Below the pieces are notes generated by a model that worked only from the letters and a program-made list of their open reading frames with translations, ran no database searches and was not told where the DNA came from. Positions 17,282 through 25,937 of a stretch of 64,000 nucleotides of DNA are shown here, piece by piece. This stretch comes from Bin55 sp965205545 (GTDB taxonomy: Bacteria; Pseudomonadota; Gammaproteobacteria; Pseudomonadales; Azotimanducaceae), in the NCBI GenBank assembly GCA_965205545.1, contig OZ242170.1:1674001-1738000 (forward strand), in the 5' to 3' direction. Numbering within the stretch: position 1 is the stretch's first letter; each line of letters opens with the position of its first letter. The position numbers were made by a program, and so were the translations under genes.

Positions 17282-17297
17282 TGGCACGAAAATTGCA
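17282..17297 (+). promoter_or_regulatory. sigma-54 (RpoN) promoter ahead of paralogue 3
   Basis: TGGCACG at 17282-17288, AAAA, TTGCA at 17293-17297: a full match to TGGCACG-N4-TTGCW in the 75-base gap between paralogues 2 and 3. The predicted start of transcription is near 17309, with GGAG at 17323-17326 placed correctly for the ATG at 17336. Both this promoter and the one at 10149 share the longer GGCACGA-AAATTGCA-like context, so they probably duplicated with the genes. Confidence 0.8.
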
Positions 17298-17335
17298 TTA
17301 AATGTCAGTGCAATAGCCTCGTGGAGTTCTAGGCA

Positions 17336-20300
17336 ATGTCCGCAGTTCCGTCCATCTCCAAGATTCTCTCTGTGGCTGCCGGAGAGGTCCGAACATCTAG
17401 GCGACAAGTACGATTCTGGACCATAGTCTTCCTTTTGTCGTTGTTTTCCCTAGCTGGCTATGGACTGTCATGCTCCTTCCTCGCCTACGCTGCAACGACC
17501 TCTCCATCCTACGGCACTGGCATTCCCCAGTACCTGCTGGGCAACATCGATCCCTCCTTCTTCCTCATGTTTCAAATGGCCGCACTGTTCCTATTGTTCG
17601 ACGCGTCGCACCAGCACAAACGGGATCGCATTGCAGAGGTGTTGGACTCAAAGCCGATTTCAAATTTCGAATACTTGGCCGGTCGAGTACTCGGTACTTC
17701 CGGTTTGCTGTGGATCGTCGTAGTGTTGAACATTCTGGCGATGCAAGTGTTCGGCTGGATAGCAAAAACGACGAACATCGCTGTTGCTGATACGCTGCAG
17801 GTTCACTCGGTTCTCAACCTGGTCTTCTTGGATGCACCTACGACATTGTTGATCTGGTGTAGCGTTGTGGTCGTGCTCTCGAGCCTATTGCGCATGCGCG
17901 TTTTGGTTGCGGCAGTCGGAGTCGGGCTAATGTTCGCGTGGTTTTCCTTGGTGCTCGAATCCCCGTATTCGCTGCAGGCAATCGTTTCCCCTTCCTCAAA
18001 CGACTCGCTATTCGTATCCGAATTGCTACCTGAACTTGCTTCGCCGTCAGTCCTTGCGATTCGAGTCGGTACCGTCCTAGTGGCACTAGCACTACTAGCA
18101 ATTGCAACCGTAATACTTCCGCGACGTGACGAGAATGCCCAAATTACCAACTTGCTCTCACTCACCGCAGGAGGAGTTGGTGCGTTGCTGGCGGTTTGGG
18201 GTTCTTGGAACCATGTTGCGCAAGTCAACGTTGCCGACCAGTGGGCGGAGGCACACAAAAACTACAAATGGGATGCGCAAACTGATTTAGCTTCAATTAG
18301 CGGAACGGTGCGTATGGAACGCGGCCGTCTCGCCATTGACTTGATCTTGAATGTTGAATACGAAACAACCAAATCTGACGAGCTCGTATTCTCATTCAAT
18401 CCCTCAATGAGTATTCAGTCTTTGGAAATGAACGGAAACTCCACCCCGTTCACATTCGAAAACGGCCTGCTTGTAGTTGAGAATTCTAGGTCGCCATCCG
18501 AACGTAGCGCATATACGCTACACATCGTTGCGCATGGCATTCCCGACTATCGATTTGCCTATTTGAACAGTGCATTTGATTATTTGAGAGATACGAGTGT
18601 GCCGCGTCAAGCAATCGCTCTATTCGGAAGTCACGCATCGGTCTATGATTCGAGGTATATAGCACTAATGCCAGCAGTAAATTGGTATCCGGTTCCAGGT
18701 CCGTTACAACACGGCTACACCTCACTGCAGCATGGCCTGGACTACTTCGATGTCGATCTTACTGTAGCCCTTGAAAACGACGATTGGCAATTGGTCGGGC
18801 CAACGGCATCGATTCAAATTGAAGAACAAGCCAATGCCTATCGAGTTGCCTCCGAACAGCCCATACACGCAATTGGGTTGTTTGCGTCGGATTTCGAAAG
18901 TGCGTCAATCGATATCGAGGGAACGACATTCGTCGTGTATTTGCACAAACAGCATGCATCTGGCCTTCAATTGATTGAGGAAATTGACGAAACAGTTCGC
19001 AACAAAGCCGACACTTGGCTGCACAAGTTCGCTGAGCATGATTTAGCGATCCCAAATCGTTTGGTCTCTTTTGTTGAAGTGCCTAGACGATTGCGGACGG
19101 TCAGCGGTGGCTGGCGGATGGATTCCATGCAAACACTACCGGGACTTGTGCTCGTAAAGGAACATGGCTTCCCCAACGTAAGAATGGATCTAGTGCAAAA
19201 GCGTCAATCCAATGACGAGGTCTCACTGTCACAAACGTTATTCGAATGGCTTGTCTATTACTCACAGCAAGGAATCGGGCCAGACGATGCGTTGTCAGGG
19301 CTAGCGGCGAAGATCTTGACCCACTCAACTTCTGCAATTGGTCCATACGCCCAGCCTCTGGATACTGTCCTTCAATACTTGACCGCATTTGTTGGCCATG
19401 ACGATGTAGACGACTTCTTTGACAGCTTCTTCAACGTTCATTCGACGATCCACTTTGCAGACACGACCGCAATTAGCCTGTTTGAAGGAGTTACTGGCAT
19501 TGAGGATGGCGTGAGCAATGCCGACGTGCCAAGTTCCATGCCCACCCTACATGGACTACGCGAGAGGCACTCGACGCGTACATCAATCTGGAATGATTTG
19601 GAGATCGTGAGCTTTGAGGATCTTCCCACGGGCCACGGGCATAAGCGTGACCTGGAGTTTTTCCTATTCAAATGCAGAGAAATCGCTCGCGCGCTCTTTT
19701 CGATCAACGGCGAGGAGCGTGTCCTCAGATGGCTGGCAGCCGTAGTGAACCACAAGCAGGGCAAAAACTTCACATACGACGACCTAATCACAATAGCTGA
19801 ACAACACGAGATTGTGACGGACCCGTGCCTAACGCAGTGGATTTCTTCGGCTTCCCTACCTGGATACGCAGCCTCTCCCTACACCACGGTACGAATTCAA
19901 GACGACGAGCGCGGCAACCCCCAGTATCAAACAAGTGTCGCTGTCAGAAATACAAGCAATGTCGCGGGGTCCGTGCATCTGCAATATCCAACCGAAGAAA
20001 CCTGGAATTGGACGCATCCATACTTAGGGAGCAGCAAAACTGTTCAGATCGACGGAAATTCGACCAAACGAATCAATTTCGTTACTGATTACGAAATTCG
20101 AAGCGTTTACTTGAATCCGGGGCTTTCGCTAAATCGAGACATACTTGGACTATCCAGAGATCCCTCCTCGTCCACCGAATTGACAAATCGTGAACCAGCA
20201 AGCTACGAAACGATCGATTCGTGGTTGCCACCATTCGAAGAAGGAATCATAGTCGACGACCTAGACCCGGGGTTCGTGGTCAACCAGCGAGCGCCACGCA

Positions 20301-20800
20301 CCGCGCGTCCTTCGCGCGTGGGTCCTAGGGCATGGTTTCGGATGCCTCGCCTCGACGTCGAAATGGACCATGGGCTTCCGGTTAGAGGTCGCTGGATGTT
20401 CGAGTGGCACCCGCCAAGAGGAGTCTGGACACGAGTGGTAGAACCGCGCGCGTATGGGAAATATCGAAGGACGGCAGCGCGATTCTTTAGCAGGGGACAC
20501 AATCCCCAAGCCGCATTCGTGACAGAAATACCAGAATCCACAAAGTGGCGTCTTGACTACCACGCGCCGCGTTCACTAGGCGATAGCTGGTATCGAGGCT
20601 TAAAGTACGAACTTGTCATAACCAGCGACACAAAGTCGTGGAATGCCGAATTGGATGCCCACAACTGGAGCATCGGATGGAACGTCGTCGACGATTTTGA
20701 CTTGAATGAAGGTGCAGTGCGAGTAAATCTGGTAGGGATATCGCAGCATAGCCTGTTGATTGCTGACGCCGTACGATGGACCAAGATTGCAGGACAATGA
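17336..20800 (+). CDS. giant membrane protein, paralogue 3: same three-part architecture
   Basis: 1154 residues, starting at ATG 17336 with GGAG nine bases upstream. The N-terminus (ILSVAAGEVRTSRRQVRFWTIV) is much closer to paralogue 1 than paralogue 2 is, and like paralogue 1 it has its own sigma-54 promoter. About seven membrane segments lie in residues 25-290, with KRDRIAEVLDSKPISNFEYL between two of them. The extracytoplasmic region has SFVEVPRRLRTVSGGWRMD near 578, CLTQWISSASLPGYAA near 840, and no HExxH. The golvesin-like domain starts at GIIVDDLDPGF near 969 and ends with LLIADAVRW. Three full-length intact copies argue that the architecture is functional. Alternatives are a sensor, an envelope-remodelling factor or a polysaccharide-binding membrane complex; none can be chosen. 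Confidence 0.75.
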   Translation: MSAVPSISKILSVAAGEVRTSRRQVRFWTIVFLLSLFSLAGYGLSCSFLAYAATTSPSYGTGIPQYLLGNIDPSFFLMFQMAALFLLFDASHQHKRDRIAEVLDSKPISNFEYLAGRVLGTSGLLWIVVVLNILAMQVFGWIAKTTNIAVADTLQVHSVLNLVFLDAPTTLLIWCSVVVVLSSLLRMRVLVAAVGVGLMFAWFSLVLESPYSLQAIVSPSSNDSLFVSELLPELASPSVLAIRVGTVLVALALLAIATVILPRRDENAQITNLLSLTAGGVGALLAVWGSWNHVAQVNVADQWAEAHKNYKWDAQTDLASISGTVRMERGRLAIDLILNVEYETTKSDELVFSFNPSMSIQSLEMNGNSTPFTFENGLLVVENSRSPSERSAYTLHIVAHGIPDYRFAYLNSAFDYLRDTSVPRQAIALFGSHASVYDSRYIALMPAVNWYPVPGPLQHGYTSLQHGLDYFDVDLTVALENDDWQLVGPTASIQIEEQANAYRVASEQPIHAIGLFASDFESASIDIEGTTFVVYLHKQHASGLQLIEEIDETVRNKADTWLHKFAEHDLAIPNRLVSFVEVPRRLRTVSGGWRMDSMQTLPGLVLVKEHGFPNVRMDLVQKRQSNDEVSLSQTLFEWLVYYSQQGIGPDDALSGLAAKILTHSTSAIGPYAQPLDTVLQYLTAFVGHDDVDDFFDSFFNVHSTIHFADTTAISLFEGVTGIEDGVSNADVPSSMPTLHGLRERHSTRTSIWNDLEIVSFEDLPTGHGHKRDLEFFLFKCREIARALFSINGEERVLRWLAAVVNHKQGKNFTYDDLITIAEQHEIVTDPCLTQWISSASLPGYAASPYTTVRIQDDERGNPQYQTSVAVRNTSNVAGSVHLQYPTEETWNWTHPYLGSSKTVQIDGNSTKRINFVTDYEIRSVYLNPGLSLNRDILGLSRDPSSSTELTNREPASYETIDSWLPPFEEGIIVDDLDPGFVVNQRAPRTARPSRVGPRAWFRMPRLDVEMDHGLPVRGRWMFEWHPPRGVWTRVVEPRAYGKYRRTAARFFSRGHNPQAAFVTEIPESTKWRLDYHAPRSLGDSWYRGLKYELVITSDTKSWNAELDAHNWSIGWNVVDDFDLNEGAVRVNLVGISQHSLLIADAVRWTKIAGQ

Positions 20801-20894
20801 ATGACGGCCAACTAGCGCGTTGCCGTTCGTTGGAAGTCTTGGTTGTGTCCGGAGAGGGTCCCGACTGTAAACCCTGAGTGGGCAAGAAAAGGTG

Positions 20895-21253
20895 TGGTGG
20901 AGGCGGCGGGAATCGAACCCGCGTCCGACAGTACTCCATCCTCGGCTCTACATGCTTATTCCTGCCTTTGATTTAACCCATCGGTGACCCGGCAAGACTG
21001 GGTTCCATTGGGCGAGTCCTCAGTTTTAGCCATCGGACGATCGGACCTTCTTCCGTGGCGATCCCGTAAGTATGATCCCGTCCACCCTATACGGGCATTC
21101 AGATGGACAGGACTAGCGTGCTATCTAAGCCGCTAGAGCGTAGTTGTCGTCGTTGGCAACTAATTGAAATTGAAACAATTGATTTACGAGAGCTGTTTCT
21201 CTCTCGGCATGCACCTGAGACTTTGCATCCGCCGTCGAATCCATTTCGCCCCC
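20895..21253 (-). ncRNA. ssrA: transfer-messenger RNA (tmRNA)
   Basis: Rescues stalled ribosomes by trans-translation together with SmpB. The 5' end GGGGGCG (21253 downward) pairs over seven base pairs (one G-U) with CGCCUCC before the 3' ACCA at 20895, forming the alanine-tRNA-like acceptor. The T-arm reads GGGTTCGATTCCC. The tag frame runs from 21157 to 21125 with resume codon GCC and encodes ANDDNYALAA followed by TAG, a tag form common in gammaproteobacteria. The 359-base length fits a one-piece tmRNA, and the CCA is encoded. smpB is not in the window. Confidence 0.97.
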
Positions 21254-21473
21254 AGTGACTATCTAGTTTTGAGACATCTACCTATACACCAGCGTTCATT
21301 TTACCCCGCGAAAACGGTGCAATTGAGCATTTGATCCGCAATCGCAGGAAGTCGGGCGGGCGGAGCCGCCTCAACAAACAGCCTCTTCTATAAATGCCAG
21401 TTACTGAGTCACCAGTTTGCAACAGAGTTTGGCAATCGCCTTTCACGCATCGAATTCGTACCGACCCTATACA

Positions 21474-21806
21474 ATGTTGACGGCAGAAAATGCGCTTTTT
21501 TCACTAGTTTCGACTTTTAACGCTTTGAGCGAAGAACGACGTCTAACACGTATGGTTTACGACGCCTTTGTTGCCGTCGTGGAGTCCGGACGGAGTGAAA
21601 TCCGTCCGGGAGACATTGTCCAATTCATGCGCGAGCAGAACCATCCAATGGGAATCTGGAACGTGAACGGGGAGCTAACCAAACTGAAACGGCTCGGCAT
21701 AGTCCGATTGGACGAAGACAGCGCCACATGGACTTTGATTCCCGGAGTGGACTTCGAGGAAGTTTCCATGAAGCCGAACGGAGAGGCAACTACTTCGAGC
21801 GATTAA
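21474..21806 (+). CDS. small hypothetical protein, possibly winged-helix
   Basis: Not recognised. From the ATG at 21474 it has 110 residues; an upstream TTG at 21417 would add 19 residues of no clear character. The central part, LTRMVYDAFVAVVESGRSEIRPGDIVQFMREQ then GIWNVNGELTKLKRLGIV and a short beta hairpin (RLDEDSATWTLI), has the helix-helix-helix-wing spacing of small winged-helix domains, with an Asn/Lys-rich potential recognition helix. That reading is inference from pattern only. No signal peptide is seen. It lies between ssrA and ispA, and its 3' end overlaps the converging ispA by 17 bases. Confidence 0.55.
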   Translation: MLTAENALFSLVSTFNALSEERRLTRMVYDAFVAVVESGRSEIRPGDIVQFMREQNHPMGIWNVNGELTKLKRLGIVRLDEDSATWTLIPGVDFEEVSMKPNGEATTSSD

Positions 21807-22671
21807 CACAGAGATTCGCAATCTCTGCCAAGATTGAGTCGCGCATGTCCATGCGCTCTAGTACCTCAAACGCATTGTCAAGCAATTTCTTAGCCTTGAT
21901 TTGAGCTCCCTCAACTCCGATGTACGTTACGTAATTGAGCTTCCCCGCGGTGCCGTCGGCTTGTGCGGGCTTGCCCAAGATGTCTGAATGCTGCGTTGCA
22001 TCCAAAATGTCATCAGTGATTTGAAACGCCGCTCCCACGAAGCCTGCAAACTCGCTTAACGATTGAAATTCGGCTGTAGCGGGATCAAATCCCGCTACGA
22101 CCGACCCGATCTCAGCACTGGCGCGAAACAATGCACCGGTTTTTGCGTCATTCAAAACGTCCAGTGTCGAGGAATCTGCAACGGTGCGATTCTCCAGTTC
22201 CATATCCATGGCCTGTCCACCGACCATGTTTGCCCAACCCCCAGCTTCCATCAGGACTTTGAGTGCATCCACCCGTTGTTGCGAACTGAGTTCTCGGCAT
22301 TTCGCGAGGGTCTCATAGGCAAGCGATTGCAGCGCATCCCCAACGAGAATGGCAGTCGTGGTCCCGAACGCCGCATGGCAACTTGGTTTCCCGCGACGCA
22401 TTGACGCGTCGTCCATGTCGGGCAAGTCATCGTGCACAAGAGAATAAGCATGCAAGTACTCGACGGCCGCTGCTGGACCAAGAGCCGCCTCCAGTGACCC
22501 GTTGAGGCCAATCGCACTTGCGCACACCATACTTCCACGCAGTCGCTTTCCCCCATTCAAGACGGCATACTTCATACCAGCGGAGAGTTGGGTCGAATGC
22601 TTGGATTCAAACGACAGGTCGGACTCCAGAAAGTCGTTCACACGCCGCCGAATTGCCTGCAAGCCAATCAT
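21790..22671 (-). CDS. ispA: farnesyl diphosphate synthase (geranyltranstransferase)
   Basis: Elongates dimethylallyl diphosphate with two isopentenyl diphosphates to farnesyl diphosphate, feeding quinone and undecaprenyl synthesis. The 293-residue all-helical prenyltransferase has GGKRLRGSMV (isopentenyl diphosphate binding), the first aspartate-rich motif LVHDDLPDMDD with MRRGKP, the GQAMDM motif, and the second aspartate-rich motif FQITDDILD. I start at the ATG 22669-22671, which gives a normal N-terminus; the frame is open upstream into xseB. It follows xseB by 20 bases, as in many gammaproteobacteria. dxs, the usual third gene, is not next to it. Confidence 0.95.
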   Translation of the reverse strand: MIGLQAIRRRVNDFLESDLSFESKHSTQLSAGMKYAVLNGGKRLRGSMVCASAIGLNGSLEAALGPAAAVEYLHAYSLVHDDLPDMDDASMRRGKPSCHAAFGTTTAILVGDALQSLAYETLAKCRELSSQQRVDALKVLMEAGGWANMVGGQAMDMELENRTVADSSTLDVLNDAKTGALFRASAEIGSVVAGFDPATAEFQSLSEFAGFVGAAFQITDDILDATQHSDILGKPAQADGTAGKLNYVTYIGVEGAQIKAKKLLDNAFEVLERMDMRDSILAEIANLCVNRSK

Positions 22672-22691
22672 GCAAATAAAGCTCTTTGGTG

Positions 22692-22937
22692 CTAAGAGCT
22701 GGTTGAATCGTCGACCGAAAGCTGTGCGATGCGTTCTTCCGCTTCCCTGAGCGCTTCTTGACACTTGCGGGCTAATGCGACTCCCTTTTCAAACGCCGTG
22801 AGGGATTGCTCAAGAGTCAAATCTCCGGACTCCATATCCTGAACCAATGATTCGAGTTGCTGAATTGATGCTTCAAAGTCAATCGTCGAAGCATTCTCTT
22901 GTTCCTCACTCCGTTCTGTGTTTTCGTGATCGGACAC
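22692..22937 (-). CDS. xseB: exodeoxyribonuclease VII small subunit
   Basis: Small subunit that joins XseA to form exonuclease VII, which degrades single-stranded DNA to oligonucleotides. The 81-residue protein has an acidic leader and then the family core FEASIQQLESLVQDMESGDLTLEQSL, followed by FEKGVALARKCQEAL and EERI. Its helical-hairpin pattern and length are normal. It lies directly between pgpA (13 bases upstream) and ispA (20 bases downstream) on the same strand, so it is likely part of one transcript. XseA is not in the window. Confidence 0.95.
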   Translation of the reverse strand: MSDHENTERSEEQENASTIDFEASIQQLESLVQDMESGDLTLEQSLTAFEKGVALARKCQEALREAEERIAQLSVDDSTSS

Positions 22938-22950
22938 GCTCTATCCCCTT

Positions 22951-23466
22951 CTAGGTTTCCACTGCAATTTTCCATGCCGCTAATGCAATCACACATGCCA
23001 TTCCGCCGGCAACTAGATCATCCAACAGGATTCCCAATGCGCTATGCATTTTCTTGTCGATCCAACCAATTGGCATGGGTTTCCATATATCAAATAGACG
23101 GAACAGCAAGAACGCTACAACAAACACCCAAAAGTCAAACGGCAAGAACAGGAATGCGACGGATACTCCAGCAATTTCGTCGAGCACCACGCACCGAGCG
23201 TCTGCGTAGCCGTACCGGCGCACCAAAACTGACAAGACTAATAGTGAAGTTCCACAAATCAGACTTGTCACCACGGTTTGAATCCAATATTCCAAAGGGG
23301 AAATCAACAGCCAGTAGGCAGCCCCCGCTGCAAGTGACGCTGCTGTACCCGGTGCTAATGGCATCCAACCCAGACCGAATCCCGTAGCGATAACGACAAT
23401 CGGATCTTTGAAGCGATTCTGCTTTAGCTTCTGGGTGACTTCGTCGCTAGCTTCCTTTCCAGCCAC
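22951..23466 (-). CDS. pgpA: phosphatidylglycerophosphatase A
   Basis: Membrane phosphatase that converts phosphatidylglycerophosphate to phosphatidylglycerol. Matching landmarks are FGLGWMPLAPGTAASLAAG (family start), DARCVVLDEIAGV (metal and catalytic region), FRLFDIWKP, and GILLDDLVAGGMA. About four hydrophobic segments are present. I prefer the GTG at 23464-23466, which has GGGAG five bases upstream. A TTG at 23481, overlapping the thiL stop in TTGA, would add five residues. It closes the nusB-thiL-pgpA run found widely in proteobacteria. Confidence 0.93.
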   Translation of the reverse strand: MAGKEASDEVTQKLKQNRFKDPIVVIATGFGLGWMPLAPGTAASLAAGAAYWLLISPLEYWIQTVVTSLICGTSLLVLSVLVRRYGYADARCVVLDEIAGVSVAFLFLPFDFWVFVVAFLLFRLFDIWKPMPIGWIDKKMHSALGILLDDLVAGGMACVIALAAWKIAVET

Positions 23467-23477
23467 CTCCGCTCCCG

Positions 23478-24431
23478 TCAAAAGTGCGAATAACCTCTCC
23501 CTACATCTAAAGGCTTTCCGTCATGCAAGAATACAACGTTGGAAGTCTTGATATCGACGCAACCGATTCGAGCAAGTGGAGTAGATGTTCCCCTGCCGAC
23601 TTTGAGGATCTCGTCGCGAATCGCCTGATCTGCCGTAAACAGCAATTCATAACTATCGTCACACTTCAGCGCCTCCAAAGTATTCGTTTCCTGCCAAAAC
23701 TCTATTGCACCTACATCTACTTGCATTCCGCAATTGCTGTGTCTTGCCAACTGCTCCAGTTCTGAAGCTAGTCCGTCGCTAACGTCCGTAGCGGATGAAG
23801 CCAATCCAGAAATTTGTAGAGCAAACTCCACTCTTGGTGTCGGCAGAAAATAGCTGGCAACCGGATCGCAGTGTCGTTTCTGCATAAGATCCTCTAAGGA
23901 GTATGAGGCTGGATCAGCCATGCTGCTTAACGCAACATTCGTAGCTCCGGTCCTCCCCGTCAACCATAGGTCGTCATCTGATTTCGCGCCTGATCTCCTG
24001 AGGTAACCGGCAGCAACCACACTTCCCAACGCGGTAATGGCGACGGATTTGTGTCCTCGCGCTAGATTACCGCCAACAACCGTCAACCCAACTTCCAAGC
24101 AACAAGCTCGCACTCCATCCGCAAAGCTGCACAACCAGTCTTGGTTTGCGGCTTCCATGGTTAGGGCTATTGTCATGTAGCGAGGACGTGATCCCATCGC
24201 AGCAAGGTCCGACACGTTGACTGCCACGCTTCGGTAACCCACGAGATCCCCTGGAGTTCCCATGGGGAAATGTCGACCCTCCACGAGAACATCGGACGTT
24301 ACGACTACTTCCTCATCGTTGTCGAATCGAACGACAGCGCCATCGTCGCCAGTTCCAACCACCACGTTGTGGTCGCGAGCAGCAGAACCTAATCGGCCTA
24401 CTATCAAATCGATGGCTTCTAACTCGTTCAC
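23478..24431 (-). CDS. thiL: thiamine-monophosphate kinase
   Basis: Phosphorylates thiamine monophosphate to the active cofactor thiamine diphosphate using ATP. The 317-residue AIR-synthase-type fold has GTGDDGAVV near residue 27, VTSDVLVEGRHF (substrate and metal binding), YRSVAVNVSDLAAMG and VGGNLARG in the first half. SDGLASELEQLARHS and the late GRGYSHF end are also typical. The start is GTG at 24431, overlapping the nusB stop in GTGA, consistent with translational coupling. Downstream it runs into pgpA with a near overlap. Confidence 0.95.
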   Translation of the reverse strand: MNELEAIDLIVGRLGSAARDHNVVVGTGDDGAVVRFDNDEEVVVTSDVLVEGRHFPMGTPGDLVGYRSVAVNVSDLAAMGSRPRYMTIALTMEAANQDWLCSFADGVRACCLEVGLTVVGGNLARGHKSVAITALGSVVAAGYLRRSGAKSDDDLWLTGRTGATNVALSSMADPASYSLEDLMQKRHCDPVASYFLPTPRVEFALQISGLASSATDVSDGLASELEQLARHSNCGMQVDVGAIEFWQETNTLEALKCDDSYELLFTADQAIRDEILKVGRGTSTPLARIGCVDIKTSNVVFLHDGKPLDVGRGYSHF

Positions 24432-24853
24432 TCTTCGGTTTCCCTTGCAGTTCGTGCCAGTGCGTCGAGGACGGCATTGATGTACCGATAGCTGTCTTGT
24501 GCGCCGAACATTTTGGCCAAATCAACCCACTCGTTGATCACCACCCCAACAGGTACGTCCTCTCGCTCAATCAATTCAAAGCTGCCTGCCCGCAAGCATG
24601 CGCGTTCTACTGGATTCAGTTCGGATAGAGCCCGGTCAAGGTAGGGCTCGTAGGCCCGATCCAAATCTTTGACTCCTCGCATCACACCATGTAGACAATC
24701 GTTGAAGTAGCGTTTGTCGGCTTTGTCCAACGACCCCTCGTCAGTGAAAAAGTCCACCATTTCGGTTTCGGTAGAGCCAGCCATGTCCCATTGATAGAGA
24801 GCTTGCAGCAGCACACGTCTGCTTTGCCGCCGAAATCGTGGTGACACGTCCAT
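24428..24853 (-). CDS. nusB: transcription antitermination protein NusB
   Basis: RNA-binding factor that, with NusE (S10), NusA and NusG, loads on boxA and prevents premature termination of rRNA transcripts. The 141-residue helical protein has the family pattern RQSRRVLLQALYQWDMAG at the N-terminus, LNPVERACLRAGSFELIEREDVP, and VVINEWVDLAKMFGAQDSYRYINAVLD. I start at the ATG 24851-24853; the frame is open further upstream into ribD without homology. Its start lies eight bases after the ribD stop. The lumazine synthase gene that usually precedes nusB is absent. Confidence 0.96.
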   Translation of the reverse strand: MDVSPRFRRQSRRVLLQALYQWDMAGSTETEMVDFFTDEGSLDKADKRYFNDCLHGVMRGVKDLDRAYEPYLDRALSELNPVERACLRAGSFELIEREDVPVGVVINEWVDLAKMFGAQDSYRYINAVLDALARTARETEE

Positions 24854-24860
24854 ACTGCAC

Positions 24861-25937
24861 TCAGTCCATATTTGAATTGGATATGACGAGACGCAAATCA
24901 GGACCGATTCTCGCGATCGATTCAACTCGACCGTTGACGCTATTGCAAAGGTCTTCGATCTTTAGGTTCGCCAAGGGCATCGCTGTAGTTCCCAGCAGCT
25001 TGGGCGCGACAAAGACCACGAGTTCATCCCACAATCCTGATGCTATGAAGGAACCTGTTAGTTTGGATCCCGCTTCTACCAAGACTTCATTCACCCCTCG
25101 CGCCGCCAAGCGAGAAAGAACACAGGCTAGATCTGCCTTGGCATCTGTGTGAGTCCACTTTTCCAACTTGCAGGGAATTGCCGCATTTGCGTTGCACACA
25201 ACTATGACATCTCCTTCATGCCTCAAAATCTCTGCGTCTGCTGGCATTCGACCATTTGTATCGAAAACAATGCGCAATGGGGTGCATCCAGCATAGCGGT
25301 CCTCACGAACCGTAAACCGGGGATTGTCCCTTAGCACCGTCCCGATCCCAGAAATGATCGCGCCACTTCGTGCACGCAACCGCTGTACATCTGAACGCGC
25401 TTCCGGACTCGTTATCCATTGGCTATTGCCGTCAGACATAGCAATTCGACCATCCAATGACATCCCAGTCTTGATCCGAACAAATGGCATAGCTTTCGTG
25501 ATTCGCTTTCTATATCCGGGATTAATGCGACGTGCCTCCGCCAATTCAAACAAAGAAACCTCTATGCCCGAGCGCTTTAGTTCTTCAATCCCCTTACCAC
25601 AAACGTGGGGATGCGGATCCTTCTCAGCGCAAACAACCCGGTTGATTCCGGCTTCTACAAGCGCTGCAGTGCATGGTGGGGTCCTCCCTTGAATACAGCA
25701 AGGCTCAAGACTTACATATACAGTCGCTGACTTAGGCGATTCCTCACATCGCTTGAGCGCAACAATCTCAGCGTGGTCGGCGCCATCTCGGGAGTGAAAT
25801 CCTCTGCCAATAACCCGACCATGCTTCACCAACACGCACCCAACTCTGGGATTGTTTCGCGTGACCGTATAGAGACCTTTCTCAGCCAATCGAATTGCGG
25901 CCAAGAGATATAGTCTGTCTACATCTGGATTTGTCAT
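24861..25937 (-). CDS. ribD: bifunctional riboflavin deaminase/reductase RibD
   Basis: Carries out the second and third steps of riboflavin synthesis: deamination of diaminohydroxyphosphoribosylaminopyrimidine, then NADPH-dependent reduction of the ribose. The N-terminal zinc cytidine-deaminase-type domain has DHAEIVALKRCEE and SLEPCCIQGRTPPCTAAL, the zinc ligands being His and two Cys. The C-terminal reductase domain starts near PFVRIKTGMSLDGRIAM and includes GSKLTGSFI. The start ATG 25935-25937 gives 358 residues, the usual size. The expected partners ribE, ribBA and ribH are not between ribD and nusB, and nrdR is not upstream. Confidence 0.96.
   Translation of the reverse strand: MTNPDVDRLYLLAAIRLAEKGLYTVTRNNPRVGCVLVKHGRVIGRGFHSRDGADHAEIVALKRCEESPKSATVYVSLEPCCIQGRTPPCTAALVEAGINRVVCAEKDPHPHVCGKGIEELKRSGIEVSLFELAEARRINPGYRKRITKAMPFVRIKTGMSLDGRIAMSDGNSQWITSPEARSDVQRLRARSGAIISGIGTVLRDNPRFTVREDRYAGCTPLRIVFDTNGRMPADAEILRHEGDVIVVCNANAAIPCKLEKWTHTDAKADLACVLSRLAARGVNEVLVEAGSKLTGSFIASGLWDELVVFVAPKLLGTTAMPLANLKIEDLCNSVNGRVESIARIGPDLRLVISNSNMD

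Noticed and set aside
10208..20800. Active M1 aminopeptidase in the giant proteins
   Set aside because: I read all three proteins for HExxH plus a downstream glutamate; the only HE pairs (KEHEIVYDP, EEHELIVDP, EQHEIVTDP) lack the second histidine, so catalytic zinc binding is not supported.
20895..20930. A separate tRNA gene suggested by the T-arm-like GGGTTCGATTCCC and CCACCA end
   Set aside because: It is the 3' half of the tRNA-like domain of ssrA; the partner acceptor strand is at 21247-21253 and the tag frame lies between.
22899..23387. Plus-strand open frame of 162 codons opposite pgpA
   Set aside because: It is entirely antisense to pgpA and has no homology or ribosome-binding site.
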